From an uncultured Salinimicrobium sp. (GTDB lineage: Bacteria; Bacteroidota; Bacteroidia; Flavobacteriales; Flavobacteriaceae), in the NCBI GenBank assembly GCA_946887025.1, contig CAMPJY010000036.1, positions 1 to 18,635 of the forward strand: a stretch of DNA of 18,635 bases. The letters run 5' to 3'. The notes beneath the pieces were generated by a model. That model did no database searches, had not been told where the DNA came from, and worked only from the letters and a program-made list of their open reading frames with translations. The number at the start of each line of letters is the position of its first letter. Positions within the stretch are counted from its first letter, which is position 1. A program made the position numbers and the translations under genes. Positions 1-8,332 of the stretch are shown in pieces.

Positions 1-206
1 GCCCTTAACCTGCAAAACAAGCTGTCAATCTTCCGACCTGCCGGAGCCTCCTGCACATTTTAATTTTATAACAGAACGGATTTCTGATTATGAAGGGCCA
101 GTCCGTTAATTTTTCCTCTGAAACAGTTCCTTAACGCATCACCTTATCTTTTGTAATCCTCCTCCTCATATTTGAGGGATCTGCAGGTCATTAACGAGAG
201 ATTTCC

Positions 207-281
207 GAGTCATTTGCGACTTCAAGTCGCATATGACTCGCATATGACTCGCAAATGACTCGCGAATGACTCGTGAATGAT
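207..281. repeat. Hairpin plus four-copy 11-bp tandem repeat (ATGACTCGnnn)
   Basis: Bases 207-222 and 224-239 form a 16-bp inverted repeat with one mismatch (GAGTCATTTGCGAC pairs with GTCGCATATGACTC around a TTCAA loop). From 233 the right arm runs into four head-to-tail 11-bp units at 233, 244, 255 and 266. Each starts ATGACTCG and varies only in the last three or so bases; a decayed fifth start (ATGATAG) follows at 277. One more copy in inverse orientation (CGAGTCAT) lies at 509-516, just before the transporter gene. What is seen is a repeat block; its role (protein-binding array, RNA structure or intergenic repeat family) is unknown. Confidence 0.85.
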
Positions 282-423
282 AGAGCCCAAGTGAGAGGAT
301 ATTCCTTCCCTGGTCAAAATACGCGTCAGGAATGCCAGGGCATTTATGCTGAGGTTTTTCAGGGAAAAAGCTTCTTCTTAAGCAGTAGGTTCCACAAAAG
401 AAAAGTATTTTAAGGGCGGTTAC

Positions 424-452
424 TTTGAAATTTAAAAATTCCTTTATCTTTA
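424..452 (+). promoter_or_regulatory. Candidate promoter of the maltose operon
   Basis: TTTG at 424-427 and TATCTTTA at 445-452 are separated by 17 bases. This fits the Bacteroidetes primary-sigma pattern (TTTG near -33, TAnnTTTG near -7) with one mismatch in the last base. Transcription would start near 458, giving a leader of about 90 bases before the ATG at 551. Assignment is by pattern only. Confidence 0.45.
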
Positions 453-550
453 CGCTCAGTAATTTCAGTCAAAACTTAATATTTTCACTTCCACTATTAA
501 AGTTTTGACGAGTCATCGTGCTTGTCATATTTGTAAATAAAGTTTACACT

Positions 551-1912
551 ATGCAAAAGCGCAAATTAAGTTTTTGGGAAATCTGGAATATGAGTTTCGG
601 ATTTCTCGGGATACAGCTGGGTTTTGCCCTCCAGAATGCCAACGCAAGTAGAATCCTTCAGATATTCGGGGCTGATGTCCACGAACTTTCGTGGTTCTGG
701 TTGGTCGCACCATTAACAGGTCTAATCGTTCAGCCGATTATCGGGTATTACTCAGATAGGACCTGGACCAAATTGGGGCGCAGGCGACCCTTCTTCCTTG
801 CCGGGGCCATTATGGCAGCGGTGGGACTGGTATTAATGCCCAATGCCGAACTTTTCATTGCCATTCTCCCCTCTCTTTGGATAGGGGCCGGAATGCTGTT
901 TGTTATGGACGCTTCCTTTAATGTCGCGATGGAACCTTTCCGGGCGCTGGTGGCAGACAATCTCCCTTCAGACCAACGCACCCTTGGATTCAGTGTGCAA
1001 ACCGTATTAATAGGAATCGGGGCCGTTATTGGATCCTGGCTACCCTATGCCCTGGCAAACTGGTTTGGTGTAGACAATAGAGCAGTGGTAGGGGAAGTGC
1101 CTTTACACTTGTTGCTGTCCTTTGTAATAGGGGCAGGAATTCTTCTTTTCAGTATTCTGGTGACCGTTTTTACCACCAGGGAATATTCGCCCGAGGAACT
1201 CGATCAGATGGAGGAGCCTTCTGGGAAGGTTCAGGTTGCAGAGGAAGAAAAAGCCAGTCTTTGGGATATCTTCTCCGACTTTGCGAAAATGCCGTCGACT
1301 ATGCGGCAGCTTAGCTGGGTGCAGTTCTTTTCGTGGTTCGGGCTGTTTGGGATGTGGGTATTTACTACCCCGGCCATTGCACATCACATTTATGGATTGC
1401 CGCTATCCGACAACAGCAGCGAAACCTATCAGGATGCCGGGGATTGGGTGGGAATCCTGTTCGGGGTCTACAACGGGGTCTCGGCTATCTTTGCCTTTTT
1501 CCTGCCAGTCATTGCGTACAAAATTGGACGGAAAAAAACTCACTTTGTATCCCTGCTTGTCGGAGGACTTGGATTGCTTTCCATATACATTATGCCCGAT
1601 GAAAACTGGCTGATCCTTTCTATGCTCGGAATCGGAATAGGATGGGCAAGTATCCTGGCGATGCCGTATGCCATTCTCGCGGGATCTATTCCGCCGAGAA
1701 AAATGGGGGTATATATGGGGATCTTCAACTTCTTTATTGTAATCCCACAGATTATCAATGCCATCATAGGTGGACCGATGGTGAAATATCTTTATGGCGG
1801 CAATCCAATATATGCCTTGATCACCAGTGGCGTGGCGTTTATTATTGCTGCCCTGCTCACCTTGCGTATTGACGATGTAGACGAACCGGTAGAAAATAAA
1901 ATAGGATTATGA
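551..1912 (+). CDS. MFS sugar transporter (SLC45/GPH-like, maltose or maltodextrin uptake)
   Basis: A polytopic inner-membrane protein of 453 aa with about 12 predicted helices, most similar in pattern to the SLC45/GPH-type sugar-cation symporters found in flavobacterial maltose operons. Visible marks are the N-terminal LSFWEIWNMSFGFLGIQ segment and the loop after helix 2, G65-Y-Y-S-D-R-T-W-T-K-L-G-R-R-R-P80, which carries the MFS GxxSDR/GRRR signature. A related AYKIGRKKTH loop lies in the second half. The ATG at 551 was chosen because the conserved family N-terminus begins there; an in-frame GTG at 518 would add 11 unconserved residues. The stop overlaps the next start (ATGA at 1909-1912), indicating translational coupling to beta-phosphoglucomutase. 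Role inferred: bringing maltose or short alpha-glucans from periplasm to cytoplasm for GH65. The substrate is inferred from neighbours. Confidence 0.88.
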   Translation: MQKRKLSFWEIWNMSFGFLGIQLGFALQNANASRILQIFGADVHELSWFWLVAPLTGLIVQPIIGYYSDRTWTKLGRRRPFFLAGAIMAAVGLVLMPNAELFIAILPSLWIGAGMLFVMDASFNVAMEPFRALVADNLPSDQRTLGFSVQTVLIGIGAVIGSWLPYALANWFGVDNRAVVGEVPLHLLLSFVIGAGILLFSILVTVFTTREYSPEELDQMEEPSGKVQVAEEEKASLWDIFSDFAKMPSTMRQLSWVQFFSWFGLFGMWVFTTPAIAHHIYGLPLSDNSSETYQDAGDWVGILFGVYNGVSAIFAFFLPVIAYKIGRKKTHFVSLLVGGLGLLSIYIMPDENWLILSMLGIGIGWASILAMPYAILAGSIPPRKMGVYMGIFNFFIVIPQIINAIIGGPMVKYLYGGNPIYALITSGVAFIIAALLTLRIDDVDEPVENKIGL

Positions 1913-2568
1913 AAGAACGAAAAGCGGTTATTTTTGACCTGGACGGGGTGATTGTGGACACGGCTAGATACCATTATATCGCCTGGCGGAAGATGGCAAA
2001 TGATCTGGGTTTCGACATCAGCCTCGATGAGAACGAAAAACTTAAAGGGGTAAGTCGTGTTCATTCGCTGCAACAGATTTTAGGTTGGGGAGGCAAGCAA
2101 GTGACCGATTCGGAATTTGACGAGCTGATGGACGGAAAGAACCTGCACTACCTCGAGCTGATTTCTAATCTGTCAGAAGAGGACCTGTTGCCGGGAATCA
2201 GGAAAATCCTCGATTACCTATCACAGAACAAGATTCCGTTTGCCCTGGGCTCGGCGAGCAAGAACGCAAGGCCCATATTAAAAGGATTAAAAATAGAAGA
2301 GCTTTTTGCCGCTATAGTGGACGGCACCGATGTGACCAAGGCTAAGCCAGACCCAGAGGTATTTTTGATCGCCGCGGAGAAATTGGGGGTAACCCCTTCG
2401 GACTGTGTAGTTTTTGAAGATGCGGTGGCTGGGATACAGGCTGCCAAGGCCGCCGGGATGCTGAGTATCGGTATTGGCGAGAAGGAGGTGCTAGGGGAAG
2501 CGGATTACGTGTTTCCAGATTCGACCAAAATAGAGATAGAATTTTTAGAAGGAATTGTTAGAAAATAG
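1909..2568 (+). CDS. pgmB: Beta-phosphoglucomutase (HAD superfamily)
   Basis: A cytoplasmic enzyme of 219 aa that interconverts beta-D-glucose-1-phosphate and glucose-6-phosphate. HAD motif I is F-D10-L-D12-G-V-I-V-D-T, with nucleophile D10 and acid/base D12. The cap domain spans roughly residues 17-90 and carries the G-V-S-R50 loop. Motif II is G-S115-A-S-K, motif III is K146 in K-A-K-P-D-P, and motif IV is F-E170-D171-A-V-A-G. These align with D8, D10, R49, S114, K145, E169 and D170 of the Lactococcus lactis enzyme, which makes it this enzyme rather than a generic HAD phosphatase. Length is normal for the family. Its gene overlaps the transporter and lies 6 bases ahead of the GH65 gene. GH65 inverting phosphorylases release beta-glucose-1-phosphate, so this enzyme feeds that product into glycolysis. 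Confidence 0.95.
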   Translation: MKERKAVIFDLDGVIVDTARYHYIAWRKMANDLGFDISLDENEKLKGVSRVHSLQQILGWGGKQVTDSEFDELMDGKNLHYLELISNLSEEDLLPGIRKILDYLSQNKIPFALGSASKNARPILKGLKIEELFAAIVDGTDVTKAKPDPEVFLIAAEKLGVTPSDCVVFEDAVAGIQAAKAAGMLSIGIGEKEVLGEADYVFPDSTKIEIEFLEGIVRK

Positions 2569-2574
2569 ATTGTA

Positions 2575-4878
2575 ATGAACCAAGATTATATAAAACCAGA
2601 CAACTGGTCCATCATAGAAGAGGGATTTGAGCCGGGAAGGGTGGAATCTTCAGAAAGTCTCTTCAGCCTTGGCAACGGGGCAATGGGGCAGAGAGCCAAT
2701 TTTGAGGAACAGTATTCCGGGCAGACCTTCCAGGGGAGCTATATAGCGGGTGTATATTATCCCGACAAGACCAAGGTGGGCTGGTGGAAGAACGGCTATC
2801 CCGAATATTTTGCCAAGGTGCTCAATGCGCCCAACTGGATTGGGATCAACGTTTATATCAATGAGGAACCTTTAGACCTCAATACCTGCACTGTAAGGGA
2901 TTTCAGGAGAGAACTGAATATGAAGGAAGGCTGGTACAAGCGCAGCTTTGTCCTGGAACTGAGGAATTCGCTGGAAGTTTCGGTGACTGTTACCCGTTTT
3001 CTTTCTCTGGAGCTGAACGAACTGGGGGCCATAAATTATGAAGTGCAGCTGCTGAACGGTAATGCCCAGATAGTTTTTGAGCCTTACCTCGACAGTGGGA
3101 TCACCAATAAGGATGCAAACTGGGAAGATAAGTTCTGGAAGACTTTTGATGTGAAGGCTGATGGAAACCAGGCCTTTATTACTGCCAAGACTTTAAAGAC
3201 CGAATTCCACGCCTGTACCTATATGGAATCTCGGCTTTATAAAAATGGAACGGACCTCACCACAGAAGGGGAGGCAGATATAGAGGAAGAACGGGTTTTA
3301 TTCCGTTATTCGACAGCTGCAGCTAAAGGAGAAAAAATCAGCCTGAAGAAATGTGGAGGCTATGTTACCGATATGAACCATCAGCGGGAGGAATTGGTTT
3401 CCGCGGCTAAATCTGTTCTGGAAAAGGCTGGCAGACTTGGATTCGAGGGGCTTTTAAACCTTCAGAAAGAAGGCTGGGCTGCAATCTGGGAACGTGCTGA
3501 TATTACTATAAAGGGCGATGTTAAGGCGCAGCAGGGAATCCGTTTTAATATATTCCAGCTGAACCAGACTTACCTGGGGGTGGATGAACGATTAAATATT
3601 GGGCCGAAAGGCTTCACCGGTGAAAAATACGGAGGCAGTACCTATTGGGATACCGAAGCCTATTGTATTCCTTTTTATATGGCGACCAAGGACCAGCAGG
3701 TGGCGCGAAATCTTTTGACCTATAGGTATAATCAGCTTGATAAGGCCATAGAAAATGCCGAAAAACTCGGATTTACCAATGGGGCTGCGCTTTATCCCAT
3801 GGTAACAATGAACGGGGAGGAGAGCCATAACGAATGGGAGATCACCTTCGAGGAAATTCACCGGAATGGCGCAATGGTGGTGGCGATTCGCAATTATGTC
3901 AATTATACCGGAGATTTTTCCTATATACCTGAAAAAGGCCTGGAGGTAATGATTGCCATCGCGCGATTCTGGCAGCAACGTGCCAATTTCAGCAAGAATA
4001 AAAACCAGTATGTGATCCTAGGGGTGACCGGACCAAATGAATATGAGAACAACGTCAATAATAACTGGTATACCAATTATATCGCCAAATGGTGTATTGA
4101 TTACTGTCTTGCCTGCATAGAAAAAGTCAGGGTGGATTATGAAAAGGATTATAACCGGATAATCGAAAAGGTGAACCTGAAATCTTCAGAAATGAACCTC
4201 TGGAAAGAAGTTGCAGAAAACATGTATTTCCCCTATTCGGAAAAATATAAGGTGTACCTGCAGCAGGACGGATTCCTGGATAAGGAAATTGTTCCTGTTT
4301 CTGAGCTCCCGAGATCTCAAAGGCCAATCAATCAGAAGTGGAGCTGGGACCGTATTCTGCGTTCCTGCTATATAAAACAGGCTGATGTGCTGCAGGGATT
4401 CTACTTTTTTGAAGGTAATTTTTCCAAAAAGGAACTGGCAAAGCATTTCGATTTTTATGAACCCCTTACAGTTCATGAATCCTCGCTTTCTCCCTGTGTC
4501 CATAGCATTCAGGCGGCAGTACTTGGGCGAACCCGCCAGGCTTATGAATTCTATCTTCGGACTTCGAGATTAGATCTCGACGATTATAACAATGAAGTTA
4601 AGGAAGGCTGTCATATCACGAGTATGGCGGGAACCTGGATGAGTATTGTCGAAGGATTTGGCGGAATGCGTGTGGTTGCCGGGAAGCTCTCCTTTAATCC
4701 TGTTATTCCGGAACAGTGGGAAGAGTTTTCTTTTAAAGTCAATTTCCGTGGACAAATCCTTAAAATAGAGGTGTCTCCTGGGGAAACCAGGTTTACCCTT
4801 GAAGGTAGCCAGCCCATTAATATCCTCCACAAAGGAAAAGCATTAATTGTGGAGCCTAAGCTTACTATAACCGCTTAA
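2575..4878 (+). CDS. GH65 glycoside phosphorylase, probably maltose phosphorylase
   Basis: A 767-aa cytoplasmic enzyme (no signal peptide), usual size for GH65 disaccharide phosphorylases, which cut an alpha-glucoside with phosphate to give glucose and beta-glucose-1-phosphate. Domains: N-terminal beta-sandwich (~1-270), linker helices, (alpha/alpha)6 barrel (~320-690), small C-terminal beta domain (~700-767). The catalytic-acid region is N413-G-E-E-S-H-N-E-W-E-I-T-F-E-E-I-H-R-N431. W589-S-W-D-R593 and H634-E-S-S-L-S639 are typical barrel motifs, the latter in the region known to bind phosphate. The ATG at 2575 lies 6 bases after the pgmB stop, and the leader TTGTA-ATG recurs before the next gene. 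Maltose is the likely substrate because exported GH13 enzymes flank it; trehalose or kojibiose phosphorylases share the motifs and cannot be excluded. Confidence 0.9.
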   Translation: MNQDYIKPDNWSIIEEGFEPGRVESSESLFSLGNGAMGQRANFEEQYSGQTFQGSYIAGVYYPDKTKVGWWKNGYPEYFAKVLNAPNWIGINVYINEEPLDLNTCTVRDFRRELNMKEGWYKRSFVLELRNSLEVSVTVTRFLSLELNELGAINYEVQLLNGNAQIVFEPYLDSGITNKDANWEDKFWKTFDVKADGNQAFITAKTLKTEFHACTYMESRLYKNGTDLTTEGEADIEEERVLFRYSTAAAKGEKISLKKCGGYVTDMNHQREELVSAAKSVLEKAGRLGFEGLLNLQKEGWAAIWERADITIKGDVKAQQGIRFNIFQLNQTYLGVDERLNIGPKGFTGEKYGGSTYWDTEAYCIPFYMATKDQQVARNLLTYRYNQLDKAIENAEKLGFTNGAALYPMVTMNGEESHNEWEITFEEIHRNGAMVVAIRNYVNYTGDFSYIPEKGLEVMIAIARFWQQRANFSKNKNQYVILGVTGPNEYENNVNNNWYTNYIAKWCIDYCLACIEKVRVDYEKDYNRIIEKVNLKSSEMNLWKEVAENMYFPYSEKYKVYLQQDGFLDKEIVPVSELPRSQRPINQKWSWDRILRSCYIKQADVLQGFYFFEGNFSKKELAKHFDFYEPLTVHESSLSPCVHSIQAAVLGRTRQAYEFYLRTSRLDLDDYNNEVKEGCHITSMAGTWMSIVEGFGGMRVVAGKLSFNPVIPEQWEEFSFKVNFRGQILKIEVSPGETRFTLEGSQPINILHKGKALIVEPKLTITA

Positions 4879-4890
4879 AAAAAATTTGTA

Positions 4891-6729
4891 ATGAGAAAGT
4901 ATTTTTTTCTGGTCTTTTTTGTCCTCAGCCTAAGCCTGCAGGCCCAAATAGAACGTGTGGAGCCACCCTTCTGGTGGAGCGACATGAACCTTGATGAACT
5001 GCAGCTGATGTTTTACGGGGATGATATCGCCCAGTATGATGTTACTGCCTCTGATGGGGTGATCGTCAGTTCGGTGAAAAAGACTGAAAATCCGAACTAC
5101 ATGTTTGTCACCATCAATTCGGGCGAAATTCCAACAGGGGAAATTTCCTTCAGCTTTAAAAAGAAAGGGAAAAAGACCTTTACCCATTCCTATGAATTTA
5201 AGGAAAGGGCAGAAGACGCGGAGTTTAAAGAAGGATTTGATTCCAGTGATGCCATTTACCTGATCATGCCTGATCGGTTTGCCAATGGCAATCCAGAAAA
5301 TGATTCCCACCCGGAGCTTACGGAAAAGGCAAACCGGGAATTACCCGGCGGCCGGCATGGAGGAGATATCCAGGGCGTAATAGATCATCTGGACTATTTG
5401 GAAGATCTGGGAGTAACAGCCATCTGGAGTACCCCGATGCTGGAAGACAATGACCCTTCCTATTCCTACCACACCTATGCTCAGAGCGATGTTTACAAAA
5501 TCGATCCTCGCTATGGCAGCAATGAAGATTACAAAAGACTTTCCGCAGAGATGGAGAAGCGGGACATGAAGCTGATTATGGATTATGTGACTAACCATTG
5601 GGGGGCGGAGCACTGGATGATAAAAGATCTTCCCACCTATGACTGGATACATCAGTTCCCCGGCTATGAAAACTCCAACTACAGGATGACCACTCAATAC
5701 GATCCGCACAGGTCTGCCATAGATTTCAAATATTGTGTGGACGGCTGGTTCGTAAGTTCAATGCCAGACCTGAATCAGGAAAACCCTTTGGTGCTCAATT
5801 ACCTTATCCAAAATGCTATCTGGTGGATCGAATATGCCGACCTTGGAGGATTCAGAGTTGACACTTATTCTTATAACGATAAGGAGGCGATCGCGGAATG
5901 GACCAAAGCCGTCATGGAGGAGTACCCAAATTTCAATATAGTCGGGGAAGTTTGGATGCACGACCAGGCACAGATTTCTTACTGGCAGAAGGATTCTCCG
6001 GTTGGTGCCATTCAGAGTTATAACTCTAATTTACCGTCTGTTATGGATTTTACTTTACATGATGCTTTAACTGTCGTCTTTAATGAGGAAGATCCGAGTT
6101 GGGACCGCGGGATGATCAGGGTTTACGAGAATTTCGTAAATGATTTTCTTTATGCCGATATAGATAACCTATTGGTTTTTGCAGGAAACCACGATACGAA
6201 TCGCATCAATGAGATCTACAATGGAGATCTGGATAAATATAAACTGGCCATGACGCTTGTACTCACTACCCGTGGAATTCCGCAACTCTATTATGGTGAT
6301 GAAATTGGGATGCGGGGAGATAAAGGAAAGGGAGATGGAGATATTCGAAGGGATTTTCCGGGCGGCTGGGAAGCTGATGACAACGATGCCTTTTCTGCTG
6401 ACGGCAGGACAGAGTTACAGGAAGACTACCATTCTTTTACCAGAAAACTATTGAACTATCGAAAAGATAATGAGGTTCTTCATGACGGGAAACTCCTTCA
6501 GTATTTACCTGAAAATAATGTCTATGTATATTTCCGATATAATCAGGAGGATCGAGTCATGGTAATAGTCAACAACAGTCCTGAAACTCAGGAGCTGGAC
6601 CTGGTTCGTTATTCCCAGGGAATAGATGGAAGGCAAACAGGAGTTGACATTATTTCAGGGAAAGAAGTTTCTCTGGATACTGTTCTTCCCATAGAAGGAA
6701 AGACTTCCATGGTCATTGAATTAAATTAA
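4891..6729 (+). CDS. Exported GH13 alpha-glucanase, neopullulanase/cyclomaltodextrinase-like (SusA-like)
   Basis: A 612-aa protein with an N-terminal signal peptide (M-R-K-Y then a hydrophobic run, likely cleaved after about residue 18, L-Q-A-Q), so probably periplasmic. Residues ~20-107 form an Ig-like early-set domain of the cyclomaltodextrinase N-terminal type. The GH13 barrel spans ~115-510 and a C-terminal beta domain ~520-612. Catalytic residues are nucleophile D324 (G-F-R-V-D-T), acid/base E353 (V-G-E-V-W) and stabiliser D435 (G-N-H-D-T). Region I is D231-Y-V-T-N-H236, and M291-P-D-L-N295 is the region-V motif used to separate GH13 subfamilies. It would hydrolyse maltodextrins, cyclodextrins or pullulan to maltose-sized products for the transporter. 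The gene begins 12 bases after the GH65 stop, in the same operon. Exact specificity cannot be read from motifs. Confidence 0.9.
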   Translation: MRKYFFLVFFVLSLSLQAQIERVEPPFWWSDMNLDELQLMFYGDDIAQYDVTASDGVIVSSVKKTENPNYMFVTINSGEIPTGEISFSFKKKGKKTFTHSYEFKERAEDAEFKEGFDSSDAIYLIMPDRFANGNPENDSHPELTEKANRELPGGRHGGDIQGVIDHLDYLEDLGVTAIWSTPMLEDNDPSYSYHTYAQSDVYKIDPRYGSNEDYKRLSAEMEKRDMKLIMDYVTNHWGAEHWMIKDLPTYDWIHQFPGYENSNYRMTTQYDPHRSAIDFKYCVDGWFVSSMPDLNQENPLVLNYLIQNAIWWIEYADLGGFRVDTYSYNDKEAIAEWTKAVMEEYPNFNIVGEVWMHDQAQISYWQKDSPVGAIQSYNSNLPSVMDFTLHDALTVVFNEEDPSWDRGMIRVYENFVNDFLYADIDNLLVFAGNHDTNRINEIYNGDLDKYKLAMTLVLTTRGIPQLYYGDEIGMRGDKGKGDGDIRRDFPGGWEADDNDAFSADGRTELQEDYHSFTRKLLNYRKDNEVLHDGKLLQYLPENNVYVYFRYNQEDRVMVIVNNSPETQELDLVRYSQGIDGRQTGVDIISGKEVSLDTVLPIEGKTSMVIELN

Positions 6730-6770
6730 GAAATCAGTCACAACAAGTTTTAATAGAAAAAATCGAAATA

Positions 6771-8210
6771 ATGAAGAAAACAATATTTGTTCTTGGTTCA
6801 ATCCTTTTACTGGCGTCCTGTAAAAATGAAACTGGTACCGAGGTAAAATCAGAGGAGAAAGTTCAGGAGGAAATTGCTCCGGTTTCCAGCGACTTAATGG
6901 AAACAGCAGTAATTTATGAAGCCAATATCAGGCAGTATTCCCCTGAAGGCACTTTTGATGCATTTACAGAAGATATCCCCGAATTGAAGGATCTGGGGGT
7001 TAAAATCATCTGGCTGATGCCTATACATCCGATTTCTGAGGTAAAACGCAAGGCAAAGGGAGATCTGAGCATTGAAGACATAGAAGATCCGGAAGAAAGG
7101 AAAAAGTATCTTGGAAGCTATTATGCTGTAGCTGATTATACCGGTATTAATCCGGATTACGGAACCGGGGAGGATTTTCAGGAATTGGTCGATACAGCTC
7201 ATGAGAATGGGATCTATGTAATTTTGGATTGGGTTGCCAACCATACCGGCTGGGATCATCCGTGGCTGGAAGAACATCCGGAATTCTACACCACAAACGA
7301 AGCGGGGGAAATAGTGGATCCCTTAAACCCGGGTACTGGAGAATCGTGGGGCTGGACTGATGTAGCCGATTTGAATTACGACAACAAGGAATTATGGAAT
7401 GCGATGACCGCAGATATGAAGTATTGGGTGGAGGAGCATAATATTGATGGATTCAGAGCTGATGTTGCTGGAGAAGTTCCAACGGAATTCTGGGAGCAGG
7501 CTTTTCAGGAAGTGGAGGAGATCAAACCGCTTTTCCTGCTTGCAGAATCAGAAGACAAAGATCTTTTTATCAATGCTTTTGATATGGGGTATAACTGGGA
7601 AGGCCATCATATCATGAACAGTCTGGCTCAGGGGAAAGCTGATGTGGCGGTCTGGGATGCCTATATGAAGAAGATCGACACCACTTACCAGGAAGATGAT
7701 TTTCTAATGAATTTCATTACAAATCATGATGAAAATTCATGGAGTGGAACGGTGAAAGAACGTATGGGGGAAGCTTCGGAAACCATGCTGGCCATGAGTT
7801 ATATGATTCCCGGAATGCCACTTATCTATAGTGGGCAGGAATATGAGCTGGATCACAGACTGCTGTTCTTTGAAAAAGATTCCATTCCAAAGACCAAAGG
7901 ACAGGTATGGCAAGTTATGGAGAAGTTAGGGAGACTTAAAAATGAAAATCCGGCGCTGAATGGTGGCAGGGAGGCGGCTGAATATACGAGACTGGTAACG
8001 ACTGCGGATCAGAAAGTGCTGGCTTTTTCCCGAACAAAAGAAAACGAGGAAGTGCTTTTCATTGCAAATCTGAGTGAGGAGCCTGTTAACTTCAGTATTG
8101 ACTATTCAGGAAATTATAAGGATTATATGACCACTGCAGAATTAAAATTATCCAAAGAGCTGAATCTGAGCTTTCAGCCATGGGAATATAAAATTTTATT
8201 AAAAAATTGA
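6771..8210 (+). CDS. GH13 alpha-amylase-family lipoprotein
   Basis: A 479-aa lipoprotein: basic start M-K-K, hydrophobic helix and lipobox L-A-S-C17. The acidic linker (~18-40) leads into a GH13 catalytic barrel (~45-400) and a short C-terminal beta domain (~405-479). There is no N-terminal Ig-like domain, which makes it clearly different from the preceding GH13. Catalytic triad: D231 (G-F-R-A-D), E259 (L-A-E-S-E) and D320 (T-N-H-D-E). Region I is D153-W-V-A-N157-H158. The mature end C-K-N-E resembles, only partly, the flavobacterial lipoprotein export signal (Lys followed by acidic residues), so surface exposure is possible but not shown. It follows the previous gene after 41 bases and is the last gene before a strong terminator. 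Likely role: first attack on starch or maltodextrin, comparable to SusG; specificity is inferred. Confidence 0.88.
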   Translation: MKKTIFVLGSILLLASCKNETGTEVKSEEKVQEEIAPVSSDLMETAVIYEANIRQYSPEGTFDAFTEDIPELKDLGVKIIWLMPIHPISEVKRKAKGDLSIEDIEDPEERKKYLGSYYAVADYTGINPDYGTGEDFQELVDTAHENGIYVILDWVANHTGWDHPWLEEHPEFYTTNEAGEIVDPLNPGTGESWGWTDVADLNYDNKELWNAMTADMKYWVEEHNIDGFRADVAGEVPTEFWEQAFQEVEEIKPLFLLAESEDKDLFINAFDMGYNWEGHHIMNSLAQGKADVAVWDAYMKKIDTTYQEDDFLMNFITNHDENSWSGTVKERMGEASETMLAMSYMIPGMPLIYSGQEYELDHRLLFFEKDSIPKTKGQVWQVMEKLGRLKNENPALNGGREAAEYTRLVTTADQKVLAFSRTKENEEVLFIANLSEEPVNFSIDYSGNYKDYMTTAELKLSKELNLSFQPWEYKILLKN

Positions 8211-8234
8211 TTCTGTTCTTAATAATTTAAAAAA

Positions 8235-8256
8235 AGCCCTCTTGAAGGGCTTTTTT
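8235..8256. terminator. Intrinsic terminator of the maltose operon
   Basis: AGCCCT (8235-8240) and AGGGCT (8246-8251) form a perfect stem around a 5-base loop. Six T follow the stem's G/C core on the right and an A run precedes it, so it could act in both directions. It starts 25 bases after the stop of the GH13 lipoprotein gene. Confidence 0.93.
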
Positions 8257-8269
8257 GTTATTTATCAAC

Positions 8270-8309
8270 CGCAAACGTTTTAGTTTTTGCGTAAATTAGG
8301 TTATCTTCT
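8270..8309 (+). promoter_or_regulatory. pfkA-gapA promoter region with LacI/CcpA-like palindrome
   Basis: GCAAACGTTTTAG (8271-8283) holds the perfect palindrome AAACGTTT centred on CG, matching the inner core (AAnCGnTT) of LacI-family operators and cre sites but diverging at the outer bases. A wider dyad CGCAAA...TTTGCG spans 8270-8291. Downstream, TATCTTCT (8302-8309) resembles a -7 box, giving a start near 8315 and a very short leader. An upstream TTG (8287-8289) is only 12 bases away, closer than usual, so the -33 element is uncertain. Regulator identity is inferred; none is encoded in the window. Confidence 0.4.
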
Positions 8310-8332
8310 GCAATTAAAATATTTTTGGATTG

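Larger units (their letters stand above)
1..550. other. Gene-free left region upstream of the maltose operon
   Basis: No credible gene is visible. Stop codons occur early in all three frames of both strands over the first ~110 bases, and no longer frame with recognisable protein follows. The stretch holds the repeat/hairpin block at 207-281, a small dyad CCTCA/TGAGG near 163-176, and a candidate promoter at 424-452. No divergent gene begins here, so the regulator often found beside such operons is not in this window. Whether an upstream gene ends just left of base 1 cannot be seen. Confidence 0.7.

Noticed and set aside
75..115. AACGGA (75-80) and TCCGTT (102-107) followed by T-rich bases, possible terminator of a gene to the left
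   Set aside because: Only 6 bp with a 21-base loop and a poor T run; too weak to call.
207..281. Possible CRISPR array
   Set aside because: Units are 11 bp and directly adjacent, with no spacers of 25-40 bases and no cas genes nearby.
420..427. TTACTTTG as a -7 promoter box
   Set aside because: No TTG at a proper distance upstream; the TTTG within it works better as the -33 element for TATCTTTA at 445-452.
3592..3978. 128-codon open frame on the minus strand inside GH65
   Set aside because: Lies fully antisense to a well-conserved enzyme, and its translation resembles no family; a coding shadow.
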